This document shows, piece by piece, positions 38,578-49,667 of a stretch of DNA of 64,000 nucleotides. Positions within the stretch are counted from its first letter, which is position 1. The number at the start of each line of letters is the position of its first letter. Under the pieces are notes generated by a model that was not told the DNA's origin, did not search any database, and was given only the letters and a program-made list of their open reading frames with translations. Source of the stretch: Pantoea sp. GD03673. GTDB taxonomy: Bacteria; Pseudomonadota; Gammaproteobacteria; Enterobacterales; Enterobacteriaceae. A program made the position numbers and the translations under genes. The stretch lies in the NCBI RefSeq assembly GCF_029844725.1, contig NZ_JAOCKJ010000009.1, forward strand, positions 62,001-126,000, in the 5' to 3' direction.

Positions 38578-38855
38578 TGCCTCTCCCGTGACGTAATCTG
38601 GCTGCTGAAAGTGTAGCAGCAAGAAAATTAACAATCTGATTTATCAGAGAAACGGTAAAGCGCGGCGGCAAAAGGGTGGGGTAATCAGCGCCACCGTACT
38701 CAGCTATGACGGCAAAGCCGCGACGCCATGCTGTGCCTGTTTTTACACTGCTTTCTCCTGCCCGATAACCGTGCCATTGTGATGCGCCAGTGGCGAAAGC
38801 GGGTATAGTGAAAGGATAAACCTTATCATTCAGCCAAATACGAGCGCGAGGACTC

Positions 38856-40079
38856 ATGCCTGAACAGCCTGCGGCGGAACAGAACGCCCCATCCGGAAGC
38901 CTGCATATTTCTCTGCTGATCCTCTCTATTGTCGCTTACAACTTTGCCAGCTATCTCACCATTGGTCTGCCGCTGGCGGTCCTGCCGGGATGGGTGCATG
39001 AGCAACTGGGCTTCAGCGCATTCTGGGCGGGCGTGGTGATCAGCCTGCAATATGTGGCGACGCTGCTGAGCCGGCCACACGCCGGGCGCTATGCCGACCT
39101 CTGGGGGCCAAAGAAAGTGGTGGTGACCGGCCTGGTGGGCTGTCTGATCAGCGGGTTGTGTATTCTGCTGGCGGCGCTGATCGAATCCCCGCTCTGGAGC
39201 CTGACGTTACTCTGTGTGGGCCGGATGATTCTGGGCGTGGGCCAGAGTTTTACCGGCACCGGCACCTCGCTGTGGGGAGTTGCGCGGGTGGGGTCGCTGC
39301 ACATTGGACGCGTCATCTCCTGGAACGGCATTGTCACCTATGGCGCGATGGCGATAGGCGCGCCGCTGGGCGTGATGATCTTCCAGGCGGGTGGGCTACT
39401 GTGGCTGTCGCTGGTGATTGTGGCTATCTGCGTTGTCGGCATCGCCTGCGCGGTCCCGCGTCCGGCGGTAAAAGCCAGCCGCGCCAGACCGCTGCCGTTT
39501 CGGGCGGTGCTGGGGAAAATCGCTGGCTTTGGCGCGATTCTGGCGATGGGATCGGCAGGTTTCGGCGTCATTGCCACCTTTATCACGCTGTTCTATCAGG
39601 ATAAAGGCTGGGAAGGCGCGGCCTTTGCGCTCTCCCTGTTCAGCGGTGCTTTCGTTGGCGCACGCCTGCTGTTTCCGAATGCGATTAACCGTCACGGCGG
39701 CCTGCGGGTCGCCAGCGTTTGTCTGGCCGTTGAGGCTGCCGGACTGTTTCTGGTCGCCGCAGCGGGAGATCCCTGGATGGCGAAAGCGGGTGCGTTTCTG
39801 ACCGGCGCGGGATTCTCGCTGGTGTTCCCGGCGCTGGGCGTGGTGGCGGTAAAAGTGGTGCCGCAGCAGAATCAGGGCAGCGCCCTGGCAACCTACACTG
39901 CCTTTATGGATTTGTCGCTGGGGATAACCGGGCCACTTGCCGGATTTATTATGAATTATGCGGGTGTCTCCCGCGTCTATCTGCTCACGGCGCTGCTGAT
40001 CTGCGTCGCGTTTTTCTGCACACTGCGCCTTCAGCGTCGTCAGGCATCAGCGCCTGTTACAGACGATACGTCAGGATAA
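38856..40079 (+). CDS. yhhS: MFS transporter YhhS
   Basis: 407 residues, 12 membrane helices. It is very close to E. coli YhhS (405 aa): FNFASYLTIGLPLAVLPG-like start, SLQYVATLLSRPHAGRYAD, GRMILGVGQSFTGTGTSLWG, GSLHIGRVISWNGIVTYGAMA and VPQQNQGSALATYT. Putative arabinose/drug efflux pump of the major facilitator superfamily; the physiological substrate is not established. In E. coli dcrB lies directly next to yhhS. Here the myo-inositol cluster separates them. Confidence 0.92.
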   Translation: MPEQPAAEQNAPSGSLHISLLILSIVAYNFASYLTIGLPLAVLPGWVHEQLGFSAFWAGVVISLQYVATLLSRPHAGRYADLWGPKKVVVTGLVGCLISGLCILLAALIESPLWSLTLLCVGRMILGVGQSFTGTGTSLWGVARVGSLHIGRVISWNGIVTYGAMAIGAPLGVMIFQAGGLLWLSLVIVAICVVGIACAVPRPAVKASRARPLPFRAVLGKIAGFGAILAMGSAGFGVIATFITLFYQDKGWEGAAFALSLFSGAFVGARLLFPNAINRHGGLRVASVCLAVEAAGLFLVAAAGDPWMAKAGAFLTGAGFSLVFPALGVVAVKVVPQQNQGSALATYTAFMDLSLGITGPLAGFIMNYAGVSRVYLLTALLICVAFFCTLRLQRRQASAPVTDDTSG

Positions 40080-40103
40080 AAAAATGGCCCAGCAGCGGGC
40101 CAT
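40077..40103 (-). terminator. Terminator of the iolI-like gene
   Basis: Perfect 7-bp stem ATGGCCC / GGGCCAT with loop AGCAGC, followed on the minus strand by a run of seven T. It sits between convergent yhhS and the iolI-like gene. Confidence 0.8.
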
Positions 40104-40154
40104 AACGTCTTTGCAGACACAGATAAACCAGTAAATGTCGGAGGTGAACAGGAT

Positions 40155-40970
40155 TCAGGCCTGTAGCAGTTCAATACTGTGGCGGATCTGCCGTTCGATC
40201 TCCGCCGGGGTCCAGCTGTTGAGCTGTTCAGAGAAAGGCTCAAAGGCGTAGACGCCCTTGTAGCCGAGCATCTCCAGTCGCTTCACCTGCACCGCGCTCT
40301 TCAGCACATCGTTATCACTCAGCATAATGCGTTCGTCGTCGGTCAGTTCAGCGGTCGGTCGCCTGTCTTCCACACCCGAAAGATGCACCAGCCCAATCTG
40401 TCCGGTATGGATACCCGCCGGGAATTCCTGCTCAGCCTGTTCATAGAGATGATGGTGGAACGTATCCAGCAACAGCTTAAAGGGGACATCTGCCTCGGCA
40501 ATCCAACGCTGTGCCTGTACGATCGAACGCAGTGAGCTGACCGCAAACCCCAGCGGCTCCACCAGCCCCTGAATACCGTAATGGGCAAAGCGCGGTGCCA
40601 GCTGCTGCATTGCCGCCTGCGTCTGCTGCGCCGACACGGCAATCCCCTCATTCAGCGGACACATGACCAGCGCCTTTGCACCAATCTGCTGTGCGGTCTG
40701 TAGCAGCGCCTCGGCCCGGCTCAGCAGCGCGTCATCAACGCGGTTAAACGGATAAAGCGCATTAATGGTGACGATATCGATGTGATACTTATCGGTCAGG
40801 GCACGCAGCTGGTCGGTGCTGAGATCATCGGTGACGCTGCCGCCGGGCATGTCATTACGCAGTTCCACTTTACTTAGCCCCAGACGCTGAACCAGCTGAA
40901 AAAAGGCCTCCAGCGAGAGCCGGGGCGCTATTTTGCGGTTAATACAGAAACGGGTGGGATCGATGGCCAT
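40155..40970 (-). CDS. IolI-like sugar phosphate isomerase/epimerase
   Basis: 271 residues. Xylose-isomerase-like TIM barrel. Metal-binding segments are recognisable: a Glu in GLVEPLGF, Asp-His in LLLDTFHHHLYE, His in GLVHLSGVEDRRP and Glu in VYAFEPFS. The order and the ELTDDERIMLSDNDVL segment resemble Bacillus IolI (inosose isomerase), which interconverts 2-keto-myo-inositol and 1-keto-D-chiro-inositol, allowing use of chiro-inositol. Good ribosome-binding site (CGGAG). It is divergent from iolA, so it belongs to the inositol cluster although transcribed away from it. IolH is an alternative. Confidence 0.75.
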   Translation of the reverse strand: MAIDPTRFCINRKIAPRLSLEAFFQLVQRLGLSKVELRNDMPGGSVTDDLSTDQLRALTDKYHIDIVTINALYPFNRVDDALLSRAEALLQTAQQIGAKALVMCPLNEGIAVSAQQTQAAMQQLAPRFAHYGIQGLVEPLGFAVSSLRSIVQAQRWIAEADVPFKLLLDTFHHHLYEQAEQEFPAGIHTGQIGLVHLSGVEDRRPTAELTDDERIMLSDNDVLKSAVQVKRLEMLGYKGVYAFEPFSEQLNSWTPAEIERQIRHSIELLQA

Positions 40971-41390
40971 GCGCTGACTCCGGGACAGGAGAAGGTATGG
41001 GTTAAAGAAAACATTTATTTCATTAATAGTGAATTATGAAATGCAGAATATTAGATCGGTCTCGCATTAATTTCATATTTCGTTTCAGTCTGATGCATAA
41101 ACACTGGATCAACTTCGCAGTCACTCACCTTCTTCCTGCCTCTGCTGTTCGCCTGTTGCGTAAGGCTGATGGCGCTTAATCACCGCCTGCCATCGTGATG
41201 CCGTCAGACACTGACGGGCGGGAAAAATGCGATCCGTGCCGCTAAAAGCAAATTTTCCAAAAAGAACTATTTGAAAAATTTGTTCCACTGTAATAGCTTC
41301 ATAACACGCTTTCAGGTTTGCCGGGTCAGGCAGTGTGGCAGGCCACAGGGTCCGTCTGCAGGGAACTTAACCATCTTAAGAGGCAACATC
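40971..41390. promoter_or_regulatory. Divergent iolI / iolA promoter region with possible IolR sites
   Basis: 420 bases, no gene. Two AT-rich dyad halves occur near iolA: AAATTTTCC (41250-41258) and GAAAAATTT (41273-41281), an inverted pair around 14 bases. Similar GAAA..TTTC elements lie upstream of iolR (44830-44838) and iolD (47516-47525). These may be IolR operators; this is inferred from recurrence only. Confidence 0.4.
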
Positions 41391-42896
<1,506 letters not shown>

Positions 42897-42915
42897 TTCA
42901 TTTTCAACGCTGATC

Positions 42916-42968
42916 GCGACCGGCAGGCTAATCTGCCGGTCGCTTTGTTCGCGGGCACCGCGCCCGCG
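42916..42968 (+). terminator. Tandem hairpins between iolA and iolB
   Basis: First hairpin: 11-bp perfect stem GCGACCGGCAG / CTGCCGGTCGC followed by TTTGTT (42916-42949). Second: CGCGGGC / GCCCGCG (42950-42968). iolB starts 41 bases later, so this may be a partial terminator or an mRNA-stabilising element that sets the iolA:iolB ratio. Confidence 0.6.
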
Positions 42969-43009
42969 AGCCTATCGCAGCGTCAATCGTGACAGAGAGG
43001 AGGATCAGG

Positions 43010-43828
43010 ATGTCTTTACTGTCGAAAGCACAGGCCCCTGACGCGCAGGGTCGTATTCAGCATGTAACGCCTGAACGCGCTGGCTGGCGTTATGTGGGAT
43101 TTGATGCTTATCTGCTGAAGAAAGGGGAAACCCTGCGCCTTGCCAGTGGCGACAAAGAACTGTGTCTGGTGCTGGTAGCCGGGCTGGCCTCGGTGAAAAC
43201 CCGCCATGCTGAGTTTCCCGGTATTGGTAAGCGCATGTCGCCTTTCGAACGCGTGCCGCCCTATTCCGTTTATGTGCCGCATGACGATGATGTGGAAGTC
43301 TACGCTGACAGCGATCTTGAACTGGCGGTCTGTAACGCGCCCGGTCAGGGAAATCTGCCTGCGCGGCTGATTGCGCCAGCCGATGTCGGCGTTGAGCATC
43401 GCGGAAAAGGGCGCAACCAGCGGCTGGTGCACAACATCCTGCCTGACACTGAACCCGCTGACAGCCTGCTGGTGGTCGAGGTTTACACCAACGAAGGGGA
43501 TACCAGCTCTTACCCCAGCCACAAGCATGACCAGGAGGAAAGCGAAAACGAAACCTACCTGGAAGAGACCTACTATCACCGCTTTGATCCGGAACCTGGC
43601 TTTGCCATGCAGCGTGTTTATACCGACGACCGCTCACTGGATGCCTGTATGGCCCCCTATAATCGCGACGTCGTGATGGTGCCACGCGGGTATCATCCCG
43701 TGGCGACGCTGGCGGGGTACAACAACTACTATCTGAACGTGATGGCAGGGCCGGTGCGGTTGTGGAAATTCAGCTGGGAGAAAGATCACGCCTGGGTGAA
43801 CAGCGACAGCTATCCGCGCAAAGAGTAA
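43010..43828 (+). CDS. iolB: 5-deoxy-glucuronate isomerase
   Basis: 272 residues from the ATG at 43010 (AGGATCAGG upstream). IolB family, double cupin fold: metal-binding SSYPSHKHDQEESENETYLEE and EETYYHRFDPE, then DVVMVPRGYHPV. It isomerises 5-deoxy-D-glucuronate to 2-deoxy-5-keto-D-gluconate, the substrate of IolC. It lies 113 bases after iolA and is followed by a strong bidirectional terminator shared with iolR. Confidence 0.95.
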   Translation: MSLLSKAQAPDAQGRIQHVTPERAGWRYVGFDAYLLKKGETLRLASGDKELCLVLVAGLASVKTRHAEFPGIGKRMSPFERVPPYSVYVPHDDDVEVYADSDLELAVCNAPGQGNLPARLIAPADVGVEHRGKGRNQRLVHNILPDTEPADSLLVVEVYTNEGDTSSYPSHKHDQEESENETYLEETYYHRFDPEPGFAMQRVYTDDRSLDACMAPYNRDVVMVPRGYHPVATLAGYNNYYLNVMAGPVRLWKFSWEKDHAWVNSDSYPRKE

Positions 43829-43863
43829 GCCACGGCAGTGTTATCACTGCAAAGCGATCACTA

Positions 43864-43892
43864 AGAAGGGCAGCCGATCGGGCTGCCCTTCT
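43864..43892. terminator. Bidirectional terminator between iolB and iolR
   Basis: 12-bp perfect stem AGAAGGGCAGCC / GGCTGCCCTTCT with loop GATCG. It lies between the convergent iolB and iolR genes. Confidence 0.85.
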
Positions 43893-43924
43893 TTGCTGTA
43901 AAGAACGAGATTACCGGTCAGAAC

Positions 43925-44767
43925 TCAGAGCGTTTCGGCGTTGTTCAGCGCCAGTGACACCGCCAGCGTCTGCGCCAGGCAGAGTGAGGCGACCTGCGAA
44001 CGGAAGCCATCAACCTGGGCTTCACGGACGACAAAGCAGACATCACTGAAGGCGGCCAGCGGGCTGACCTGGCTGTCGGTAATGGCGATCTGATGCGCAC
44101 CCCGCTTGGCACCCATCTCCACCACTTCTACCGCTTCACGCGCATAGGGTGAATAGCTGATCGCAATCACCACATCTTTCGGATTGACCAGGCTGAGCTG
44201 CTCGGTAAACATCCCGCCCAGGCCATCAATCAGAAAAGCGCGGCGCTCCAGGTGGCGCAGCGCGTAGACCAGATAAGAGGCGACGCTGAACGAGCGACGC
44301 AGGCCAATCACATAGATGTTCTCGGCTTCATTCAGCAGCTTAACCGCTTTGTTCAGCTGATCAGGATTCACCTGCATCGCCAGCTGCTGCAGCGCCTGGC
44401 TGTTCACCATGGTGAAGACATTGAGGATCTCGGCCGGACTTTCAGGCGCGCTGGCGCTGTCATCCGTGGAGGTCTGACGGAACAGACGGGCGCGTTCGGT
44501 ATAGTTGACCGTCTCTTCCATCAGGTGCTGACGAAAAACCTGTTTCATTTCGTTAAAGCCGCTGAAGCCAAACGCATTCGCAAAACGGATCAGGGTCGAC
44601 GGTGGCACATCGGCTTGCTGGGCAATCGAGGCGACGGTATCGAAAGCAATACTGTTACTGTTATCAAGGATGTAGCGCGCAACCTGTTTAAGACGCTTGC
44701 TCAGCGTTTCGTAGCGACGACGAATATCGTCCTGCAGGAGAGAAAGTTGGGTGGGATTATTGTTCAT
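43925..44767 (-). CDS. iolR: RpiR/MurR-family regulator of inositol catabolism (IolR)
   Basis: 280 residues from the ATG at 44767; a start six codons earlier is possible and neither ribosome-binding site is strong. N-terminal helix-turn-helix 6 domain (SIAFDTVASIAQQADVPPSTLIRFANAFGFSGFNEMK), then a SIS sugar-isomerase-like domain (about 120-270: VIGLRRSFSVASYLVYAL and AISYSPYAREAVEV). In Salmonella and rhizobia the IolR of this family represses iol genes and is released by an inositol intermediate. Its place inside the iol cluster supports the same role. Confidence 0.87.
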   Translation of the reverse strand: MNNNPTQLSLLQDDIRRRYETLSKRLKQVARYILDNSNSIAFDTVASIAQQADVPPSTLIRFANAFGFSGFNEMKQVFRQHLMEETVNYTERARLFRQTSTDDSASAPESPAEILNVFTMVNSQALQQLAMQVNPDQLNKAVKLLNEAENIYVIGLRRSFSVASYLVYALRHLERRAFLIDGLGGMFTEQLSLVNPKDVVIAISYSPYAREAVEVVEMGAKRGAHQIAITDSQVSPLAAFSDVCFVVREAQVDGFRSQVASLCLAQTLAVSLALNNAETL

Positions 44768-45058
44768 CACTTCTGCCCGTATCATGAGAATAATGGCTGC
44801 ATATTGAGCGCTATAGTATCAGATGGATGGAAAATTTCATTTGTTTGCGTCAACGATGCAGTTTATTTCATGGCTTTATGAAATGGTTCACAGATTAGCT
44901 TTAACGCGCCCGGACGTGCATCTTTGCGGGCAATGGCAGGGTGAAAACCAGTATGGAATGACAGCAGGCGGGAAGTATGCAGTCTTTCACCATCCAGATT
45001 GGAATGGCCGCAGATTGCTGAAAAATCGGGTCTGGTAGCAACACATTAGCTAAACAAG
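44768..45058. promoter_or_regulatory. iolR upstream region
   Basis: About 290 bases with no supported gene; with the following palindrome the gap to iolC is 440 bases. GAAAATTTC at 44830-44838 is a palindromic element like those upstream of iolA and iolD and could be an autoregulatory IolR site. The rest shows nothing recognisable. Confidence 0.4.
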
Positions 45059-45165
45059 CAGGGAACACGGTCAGAAGAGGAAAGCGTCCCGCACCAGGGA
45101 TGGTGCGGGCCGAGCATGCCATGGATGGCGGCTTTTGCGTCTTTCCGATCTGACCGTGTTCCCTG
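45059..45165. repeat. 107-base cloverleaf-like palindromic element
   Basis: A perfect 17-bp outer stem pairs 45059-45075 (starts CAGGGAACACGGTCAGA) with 45149-45165. It is extended by GGAAAG / CTTTCC. Inside are two small hairpins: CCCGCACC / GGTGCGGG with loop AGGGAT (45088-45109), and GCC / GGC with loop ATGGAT (45118-45129). It lies 42 bases past the iolC stop codon. It could be a MITE-like intergenic repeat, a structured RNA or an elaborate terminator; I see no second copy in this window. Confidence 0.7.
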
Positions 45166-45207
45166 TGACTGCACGGTCTAAGAGCGGCTTTTAGGCAGAG
45201 CAGCAAA

Positions 45208-47121
45208 TCAGGCGCGGGCAGCACGCCAGTATTCAATCAGCCGCAGGTAGTTCCCTTTTACAGTCTCAATCAGCGCCTGATCGTCCAGTTCACCCTGCAA
45301 CCACTGGCGCGAAGGCTGGCCAAAGATGGTGCGACCCACCGCAAAACCTTTCACCCAGGGCGCATTGGCCGCTGCGGCAAAGCCCGCTTTAAGCTTCTCT
45401 TCGGGCGCATCCAGGCCGAGTAACAGAATGCCACGACAGTGTGGGTCCTGCTGCTCAATCAGCTGGCTGATTGCCTGCCAGCTCTCTGCGGAGAGCGGGG
45501 GCAGTTTCCACCAGTCCGGCTGGATACCCAGGCTGTAGAAATGACGCAGAATATCAAGGTAGTACGCTTCGTTCTTATCCGGGTTGCTCTCGGGCAGAAT
45601 CACCTCCAGCAACAGCTCATGACCACTTTTGTTACAGCCTTTCCAGACGTCGAGCACCAGATCATCCTGCTCTTTACGCAGTTCAGCACTGTCATGAGGA
45701 TGATAGAAAACCAGACATTTCACCACGTGTTCGGCTGGCCAGTCGATCAGCTGCGAGCCGATGTTGCCATGCTCCAGGCGCAGCGGACGTGAGCTGGGTA
45801 GCTCAATCGGCCGGCCAATCCACCACCCTTTACCGGTGATGGCATTCAGCGCTTTCTGACCATACGTGGTATCCGCCAGAATGCCGCTTTTGCTCTCTAA
45901 TCCCGCCTCACTGGCCGCCTGCTGAGCCGCTTCGAGCAGCAGCAGTTTGAGCTGTGGAATACGGCTCTCATCCACGCCCGCTTCCTGCGCCATATCAGCC
46001 AGCTGCTTACGGTGGTCAAAGGCAAAAACGTTCAGCTCAGGCCACTGCTGCTTGCGGGTGGTTACGCGGTGCAGGTGGGTCAGGCGGCTGTCGAGGTCGG
46101 GGCGTTTCACCTCTTTGTCGCGGCTCAGGAAATCATCCAGCTCCGCTTTGGTTGGCATGGCGGGTGCGCAGCCGTGGCGTGACACCACCAGCGCGCCGCA
46201 GGCGTTGGCGTAACGGCACGCCTGCTCCCAGCCTTCATCATTCAGCCAGCCGCGCAGCAGGCCAGACATAAAGGCATCGCCCGCGCCCAGTACGTTGAGC
46301 ACGTCAACGCGCACGCCGGTATGCAGCGCAGTCTCTTCCCAGCTATCCGGGATCTCACCTTCAAACACCACACAACCCAGCGGACCGCGTTTGCAGACCA
46401 GCGTTGCCTGGCTCGCCTGACGCACGTTTTTCAGTGCGGTCAGGGTATCGGTACTGCCACCGGCAATATGAAACTCTTCTTCGGTGCCGACGATCAAATC
46501 AAAATAGTGCACCACTTCCTGTAACTGCCGGGTGACCTGAGATGATTCAATGAAACGCGTTTCACCGTCGCCCAGCGAGGTCAGTCCCCACAACACCGGG
46601 CGGTAATCGATATCCAGTGCCGTGCGCAGGCCGTTGCGACGGGCGATATCCAGCGCTTTCAGCACCGCTTCGCGGGTCTGTGGATGGGATAGGTGGGTGC
46701 CGGTTACCGCCACCGCACGGGCAGAAGCAATAAAGGTTTCGTCGATATCTTCCGGCACCAGCCCCATATCAGCGCAGTTATCACGGTAGAAAATCAGCGG
46801 AAAAGTCTCTTCGTCTTTAATCCCAAGGATCACCATGCCGGTCAGGCGTTTTGCATCGGTGATCAGGGCATCGGTGTTACAGCCTGCGCGCTGCAACTCC
46901 TCACGCAGAAAGCGACCATTATGCTCATCTCCCACCCGCGCCAGCATCGCCGATTTCAGCCCCTGAATCGCGGTGCCATAGGCGACGTTGCCCGACGAGC
47001 CACCCAGATATTTAGCAAACGAGGTGACGTCTTCCAGCCGCGATCCAATCTGCTGGCCATAAAAATCAACGGCGATGCGCCCGATACAAATCACATCAAG
47101 CGGCTTCTGTTGTGTACTCAT
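45208..47121 (-). CDS. iolC: Bifunctional IolC kinase fused to a DUF2090 aldolase-like domain
   Basis: 637 residues, about twice a normal IolC. The N-terminal PfkB sugar kinase (about 1-330) has YLGGSSGNVAYG substrate loop and NVLGAGDAFMSGLL with catalytic Asp282. The C-terminal DUF2090 domain (about 345-635) begins ELNVFAFDHRKQLADMA and contains LKLLLLEAAQQAASE and HELLLEVILPE. Such fusions are annotated in other proteobacteria as 5-dehydro-2-deoxygluconokinase / 5-dehydro-2-deoxyphosphogluconate aldolase. No separate iolJ aldolase is in this cluster, so the fused domain probably does that step, giving DHAP and malonate semialdehyde. It is divergent from iolD. Confidence 0.92.
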   Translation of the reverse strand: MSTQQKPLDVICIGRIAVDFYGQQIGSRLEDVTSFAKYLGGSSGNVAYGTAIQGLKSAMLARVGDEHNGRFLREELQRAGCNTDALITDAKRLTGMVILGIKDEETFPLIFYRDNCADMGLVPEDIDETFIASARAVAVTGTHLSHPQTREAVLKALDIARRNGLRTALDIDYRPVLWGLTSLGDGETRFIESSQVTRQLQEVVHYFDLIVGTEEEFHIAGGSTDTLTALKNVRQASQATLVCKRGPLGCVVFEGEIPDSWEETALHTGVRVDVLNVLGAGDAFMSGLLRGWLNDEGWEQACRYANACGALVVSRHGCAPAMPTKAELDDFLSRDKEVKRPDLDSRLTHLHRVTTRKQQWPELNVFAFDHRKQLADMAQEAGVDESRIPQLKLLLLEAAQQAASEAGLESKSGILADTTYGQKALNAITGKGWWIGRPIELPSSRPLRLEHGNIGSQLIDWPAEHVVKCLVFYHPHDSAELRKEQDDLVLDVWKGCNKSGHELLLEVILPESNPDKNEAYYLDILRHFYSLGIQPDWWKLPPLSAESWQAISQLIEQQDPHCRGILLLGLDAPEEKLKAGFAAAANAPWVKGFAVGRTIFGQPSRQWLQGELDDQALIETVKGNYLRLIEYWRAARA

Positions 47122-47665
47122 ACCTGTGTTTTCCTTCTGTGATTCGCAGAGCTGGCGGGCAAAAAGACCGATCCAGGCAGGCTCTGCTTCCGGGTCTGTT
47201 GGTGTCTGGCTGGGATAAGGGGATTATGAGGAATAAAAATTCCATATTCAATATGAAATGAAATATCCATCGCAATTTTGTGAACCAGGTAAAACTCCTG
47301 ATTGCCGTTCACCTGCGCGGTCTCCGCTATCACGATGGGCGGTATGTCAGGGTTGTGAGGGGGATCGCAGGAATCCATATGTCAGTCAGGCAATCTGCGG
47401 CATTGAAATGAATTTTTTCATCATCCATCACTCTCTGCGAAACGTTCCAGATTTCCCCATCGCTATTGCCCGCCAGACCGGTTGCCATCGTTAAATTTGA
47501 TCTCACTCGCAAAATGAAATGTTTCTTCTGTAATCGTATTTTATGAAAAATATATTTGTTTATAATCGCCTCACGTTTCAGTTATTCCGGCCGCCTTTTC
47601 CGCCGATGACTACGCCTGGCGCGGTGTCGCGGAAGTCGGGGTCCACCAGCATGTAAGGAAGGAAC
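47122..47665. promoter_or_regulatory. Divergent iolC / iolD control region
   Basis: 544 bases, no supported gene, AT-rich in several blocks. Dyads: GGAAT-AAAA-ATTCC (47230-47243) and TTCA-ATA-TGAA close to iolC, TGAATTTTTTCA (47409-47420), and GAAATGTTTC (47516-47525) near iolD. Recurrence of GAAA..TTTC-type dyads here and upstream of iolA and iolR makes this the best place to look for IolR operators. Confidence 0.45.
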
Positions 47666-49606
47666 ATGGGCACAATCAGACTGACCACGGCACAGGCGCT
47701 GGTTAAATTTCTTGATAATCAATTCATTGATGTCGATGGCGTCGAGACGAAGTTCGTCAAAGGCATCTTCGCCATCTTCGGACATGGCAACGTGCTGGGG
47801 CTGGGCCAGGCGCTGGAACAGGATAGCGGCGATCTCAGGGTTTATCAGGGCCGCAATGAGCAGGGCATGGCCCATGCCGCCACCGGCTTTGCCCGTCAGT
47901 CGCTGCGCCGCCAGATTATCGCCTGCAGTTCGTCGGTGGGTCCGGGTGCGGCCAACATGATTACTGCCGCCGCCACCGCGACCGCCAACCGCATTCCGCT
48001 ATTGCTGCTGCCCGGCGACGTCTTCGCCACTCGCCAGCCCGATCCGGTGCTGCAACAGATTGAGCAGAGCTACGATCTCAGCATCAGCACCAACGATGCC
48101 TTCCGTGCCGTCAGCAAATACTGGGATCGTGTCAGTCGCCCGGAGCAGCTGATGTCCGCCTGTATTAATGCCATGCGCGTACTGATCGATCCGGCAGAAA
48201 CCGGCGCGGTCACGCTGTCGCTGCCGCAGGATGTTCAGGGCGAAGCCTGGGATTACCCGGACTATTTCTTCCAGAAACGGGTACACCGTCTGGATCGCCG
48301 TCTGCCGGTCGCGGCGCAGCTGGCGGATGCCCTGACGCTGATTAACCGTAAGCGCAAGCCGATGATTATCTGCGGTGGCGGGGTGAAATATTCTGAGGCG
48401 GGCGAGGCGCTGCGCCAGTTTGCCGAGCGCTATCAGATTCCTTTCGCCGAGACGCAGGCGGGCAAAGGCACGCTGGTCTCTGACCATCCGCTGAATGTCG
48501 GCGGCGTGGGTGAAACCGGCTGTCTGGCCGCTAACCTGCTGGCGAAAGAAGCCGATTTAGTGATCGGCATCGGCACCCGCTACACGGACTTCACCACCGC
48601 TTCGAAATGGATTTTCCAGCATCCCGATGTCAGCTTCCTGAATATTAACGTCAGCAATTTCGACAGCTACAAGCTGGACGGCGTGCAACTGCTGGCGGAT
48701 GCCCGCGAAGGGCTGACCGCGCTCACCGCCGCGCTGGCCTCACAGCACTACAGCAACGACTGGGGCAACCAGATTGAGCAGGCGCAGAGCCAGCTCATGA
48801 AAGAGACGCAGCGCGTCTATCAGGTGGCATACCACGAGGGCGACTTTGTGCCGGAGATTGCTGACCACCTCGACCGTGAAGCGGTGTTCGCGGAATTCAG
48901 CCGCCTGACGCAGTCGCTGCTGACGCAAAGCAGCGTGCTCGGCACCTTAAACGAGCAACTGCCGAAAGACGCGGTCGTTGTAGCGGCGGCGGGCAGCTTG
49001 CCGGGCGACCTGCAGCGCGTCTGGCGCACCAAAGATTACAACGCCTATCACGTCGAATATGGCTACTCCTGCATGGGCTATGAAGTGAACGCCGCGCTGG
49101 GGGCGAAGCTGGCGCAGCCGCAGCGCGAGGTCTATGCGCTGGTCGGCGACGGCTCCTTTATGATGCTGCACTCTGAGCTGGTCACCTCGATTCAGGAAGG
49201 GGCGAAAATCAACGTGGTGCTGCTGGATAACATGACCAACGGCTGCATCAACAACCTGCAGATGGAACACGGTATGGACAGCTTTACCACCGAGTTCCGC
49301 TTCCGTAATCCGGAAGGAGGCAAGCTGGATGGGGGCTTTATCCCGGTCGATTTCGCGGCTATCGCTGCCGGTTATGGCTGCAAAACCTATCGTGTCACCA
49401 CGCTTGAGCAGCTGAAAGCGGCGCTGGACGATGCCCGCACCCAGACGGTTTCCACGCTGATCGACATCAAAGTGCTGCCGAAAACCATGATCCACAAATA
49501 TTTCAGCTGGTGGCATGTCGGCGTGGCGCAGGCGTCAAAAACCGAACGTGCTCAGGCGGTGGCAGACAAACTCAACAGCCATCTGGATCAGGCGCGCAAA
49601 TACTGA
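47666..49606 (+). CDS. iolD: 3D-(3,5/4)-trihydroxycyclohexane-1,2-dione hydrolase
   Basis: 646 residues, AAGGAAGG before the ATG. ThDP-dependent enzyme: N-terminal pyrimidine-binding half with the [14 protein letters not shown] segment that holds the cofactor-activating Glu, central domain, and C-terminal ThDP/Mg site [11 protein letters not shown] followed by [11 protein letters not shown]. It hydrolyses the cyclic dione from IolE to 5-deoxy-D-glucuronate, opening the ring. First gene of the iolD-iolG-iolE operon. Confidence 0.95.
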   Translation: MGTIRLTTAQALVKFLDNQFIDVDGVETKFVKGIFAIFGHGNVLGLGQALEQDSGDLRVYQGRNEQGMAHAATGFARQSLRRQIIACSSSVGPGAANMITAAATATANRIPLLLLPGDVFATRQPDPVLQQIEQSYDLSISTNDAFRAVSKYWDRVSRPEQLMSACINAMRVLIDPAETGAVTLSLPQDVQGEAWDYPDYFFQKRVHRLDRRLPVAAQLADALTLINRKRKPMIICGGGVKYSEAGEALRQFAERYQIPFAETQAGKGTLVSDHPLNVGGVGETGCLAANLLAKEADLVIGIGTRYTDFTTASKWIFQHPDVSFLNINVSNFDSYKLDGVQLLADAREGLTALTAALASQHYSNDWGNQIEQAQSQLMKETQRVYQVAYHEGDFVPEIADHLDREAVFAEFSRLTQSLLTQSSVLGTLNEQLPKDAVVVAAAGSLPGDLQRVWRTKDYNAYHVEYGYSCMGYEVNAALGAKLAQPQREVYALVGDGSFMMLHSELVTSIQEGAKINVVLLDNMTNGCINNLQMEHGMDSFTTEFRFRNPEGGKLDGGFIPVDFAAIAAGYGCKTYRVTTLEQLKAALDDARTQTVSTLIDIKVLPKTMIHKYFSWWHVGVAQASKTERAQAVADKLNSHLDQARKY

Positions 49607-49611
49607 TTTCC

Positions 49612-49632
49612 GGGCCGTGCTGCGGCCCTTTT
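49612..49632 (+). terminator. Intra-operon hairpin between iolD and iolG
   Basis: GGGCCG / CGGCCC stem followed by TTTT, 6 bases after the iolD stop and 36 bases before iolG. It may attenuate transcription into iolG-iolE. Confidence 0.6.
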
Positions 49633-49667
49633 CCTCTTCTCCGTACGAACCCTACACAGGTGTAATT

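Noticed and set aside
44823-45038. 71-codon + frame upstream of iolR
   Set aside because: Poor start context and no recognisable sequence; more likely control region.
45141-45160. Sequence reminiscent of a sequencing adapter (reverse strand AGATCGGAAAG)
   Set aside because: It differs from the adapter after 9-10 bases and is part of a perfect genomic palindrome, so it is not contamination.
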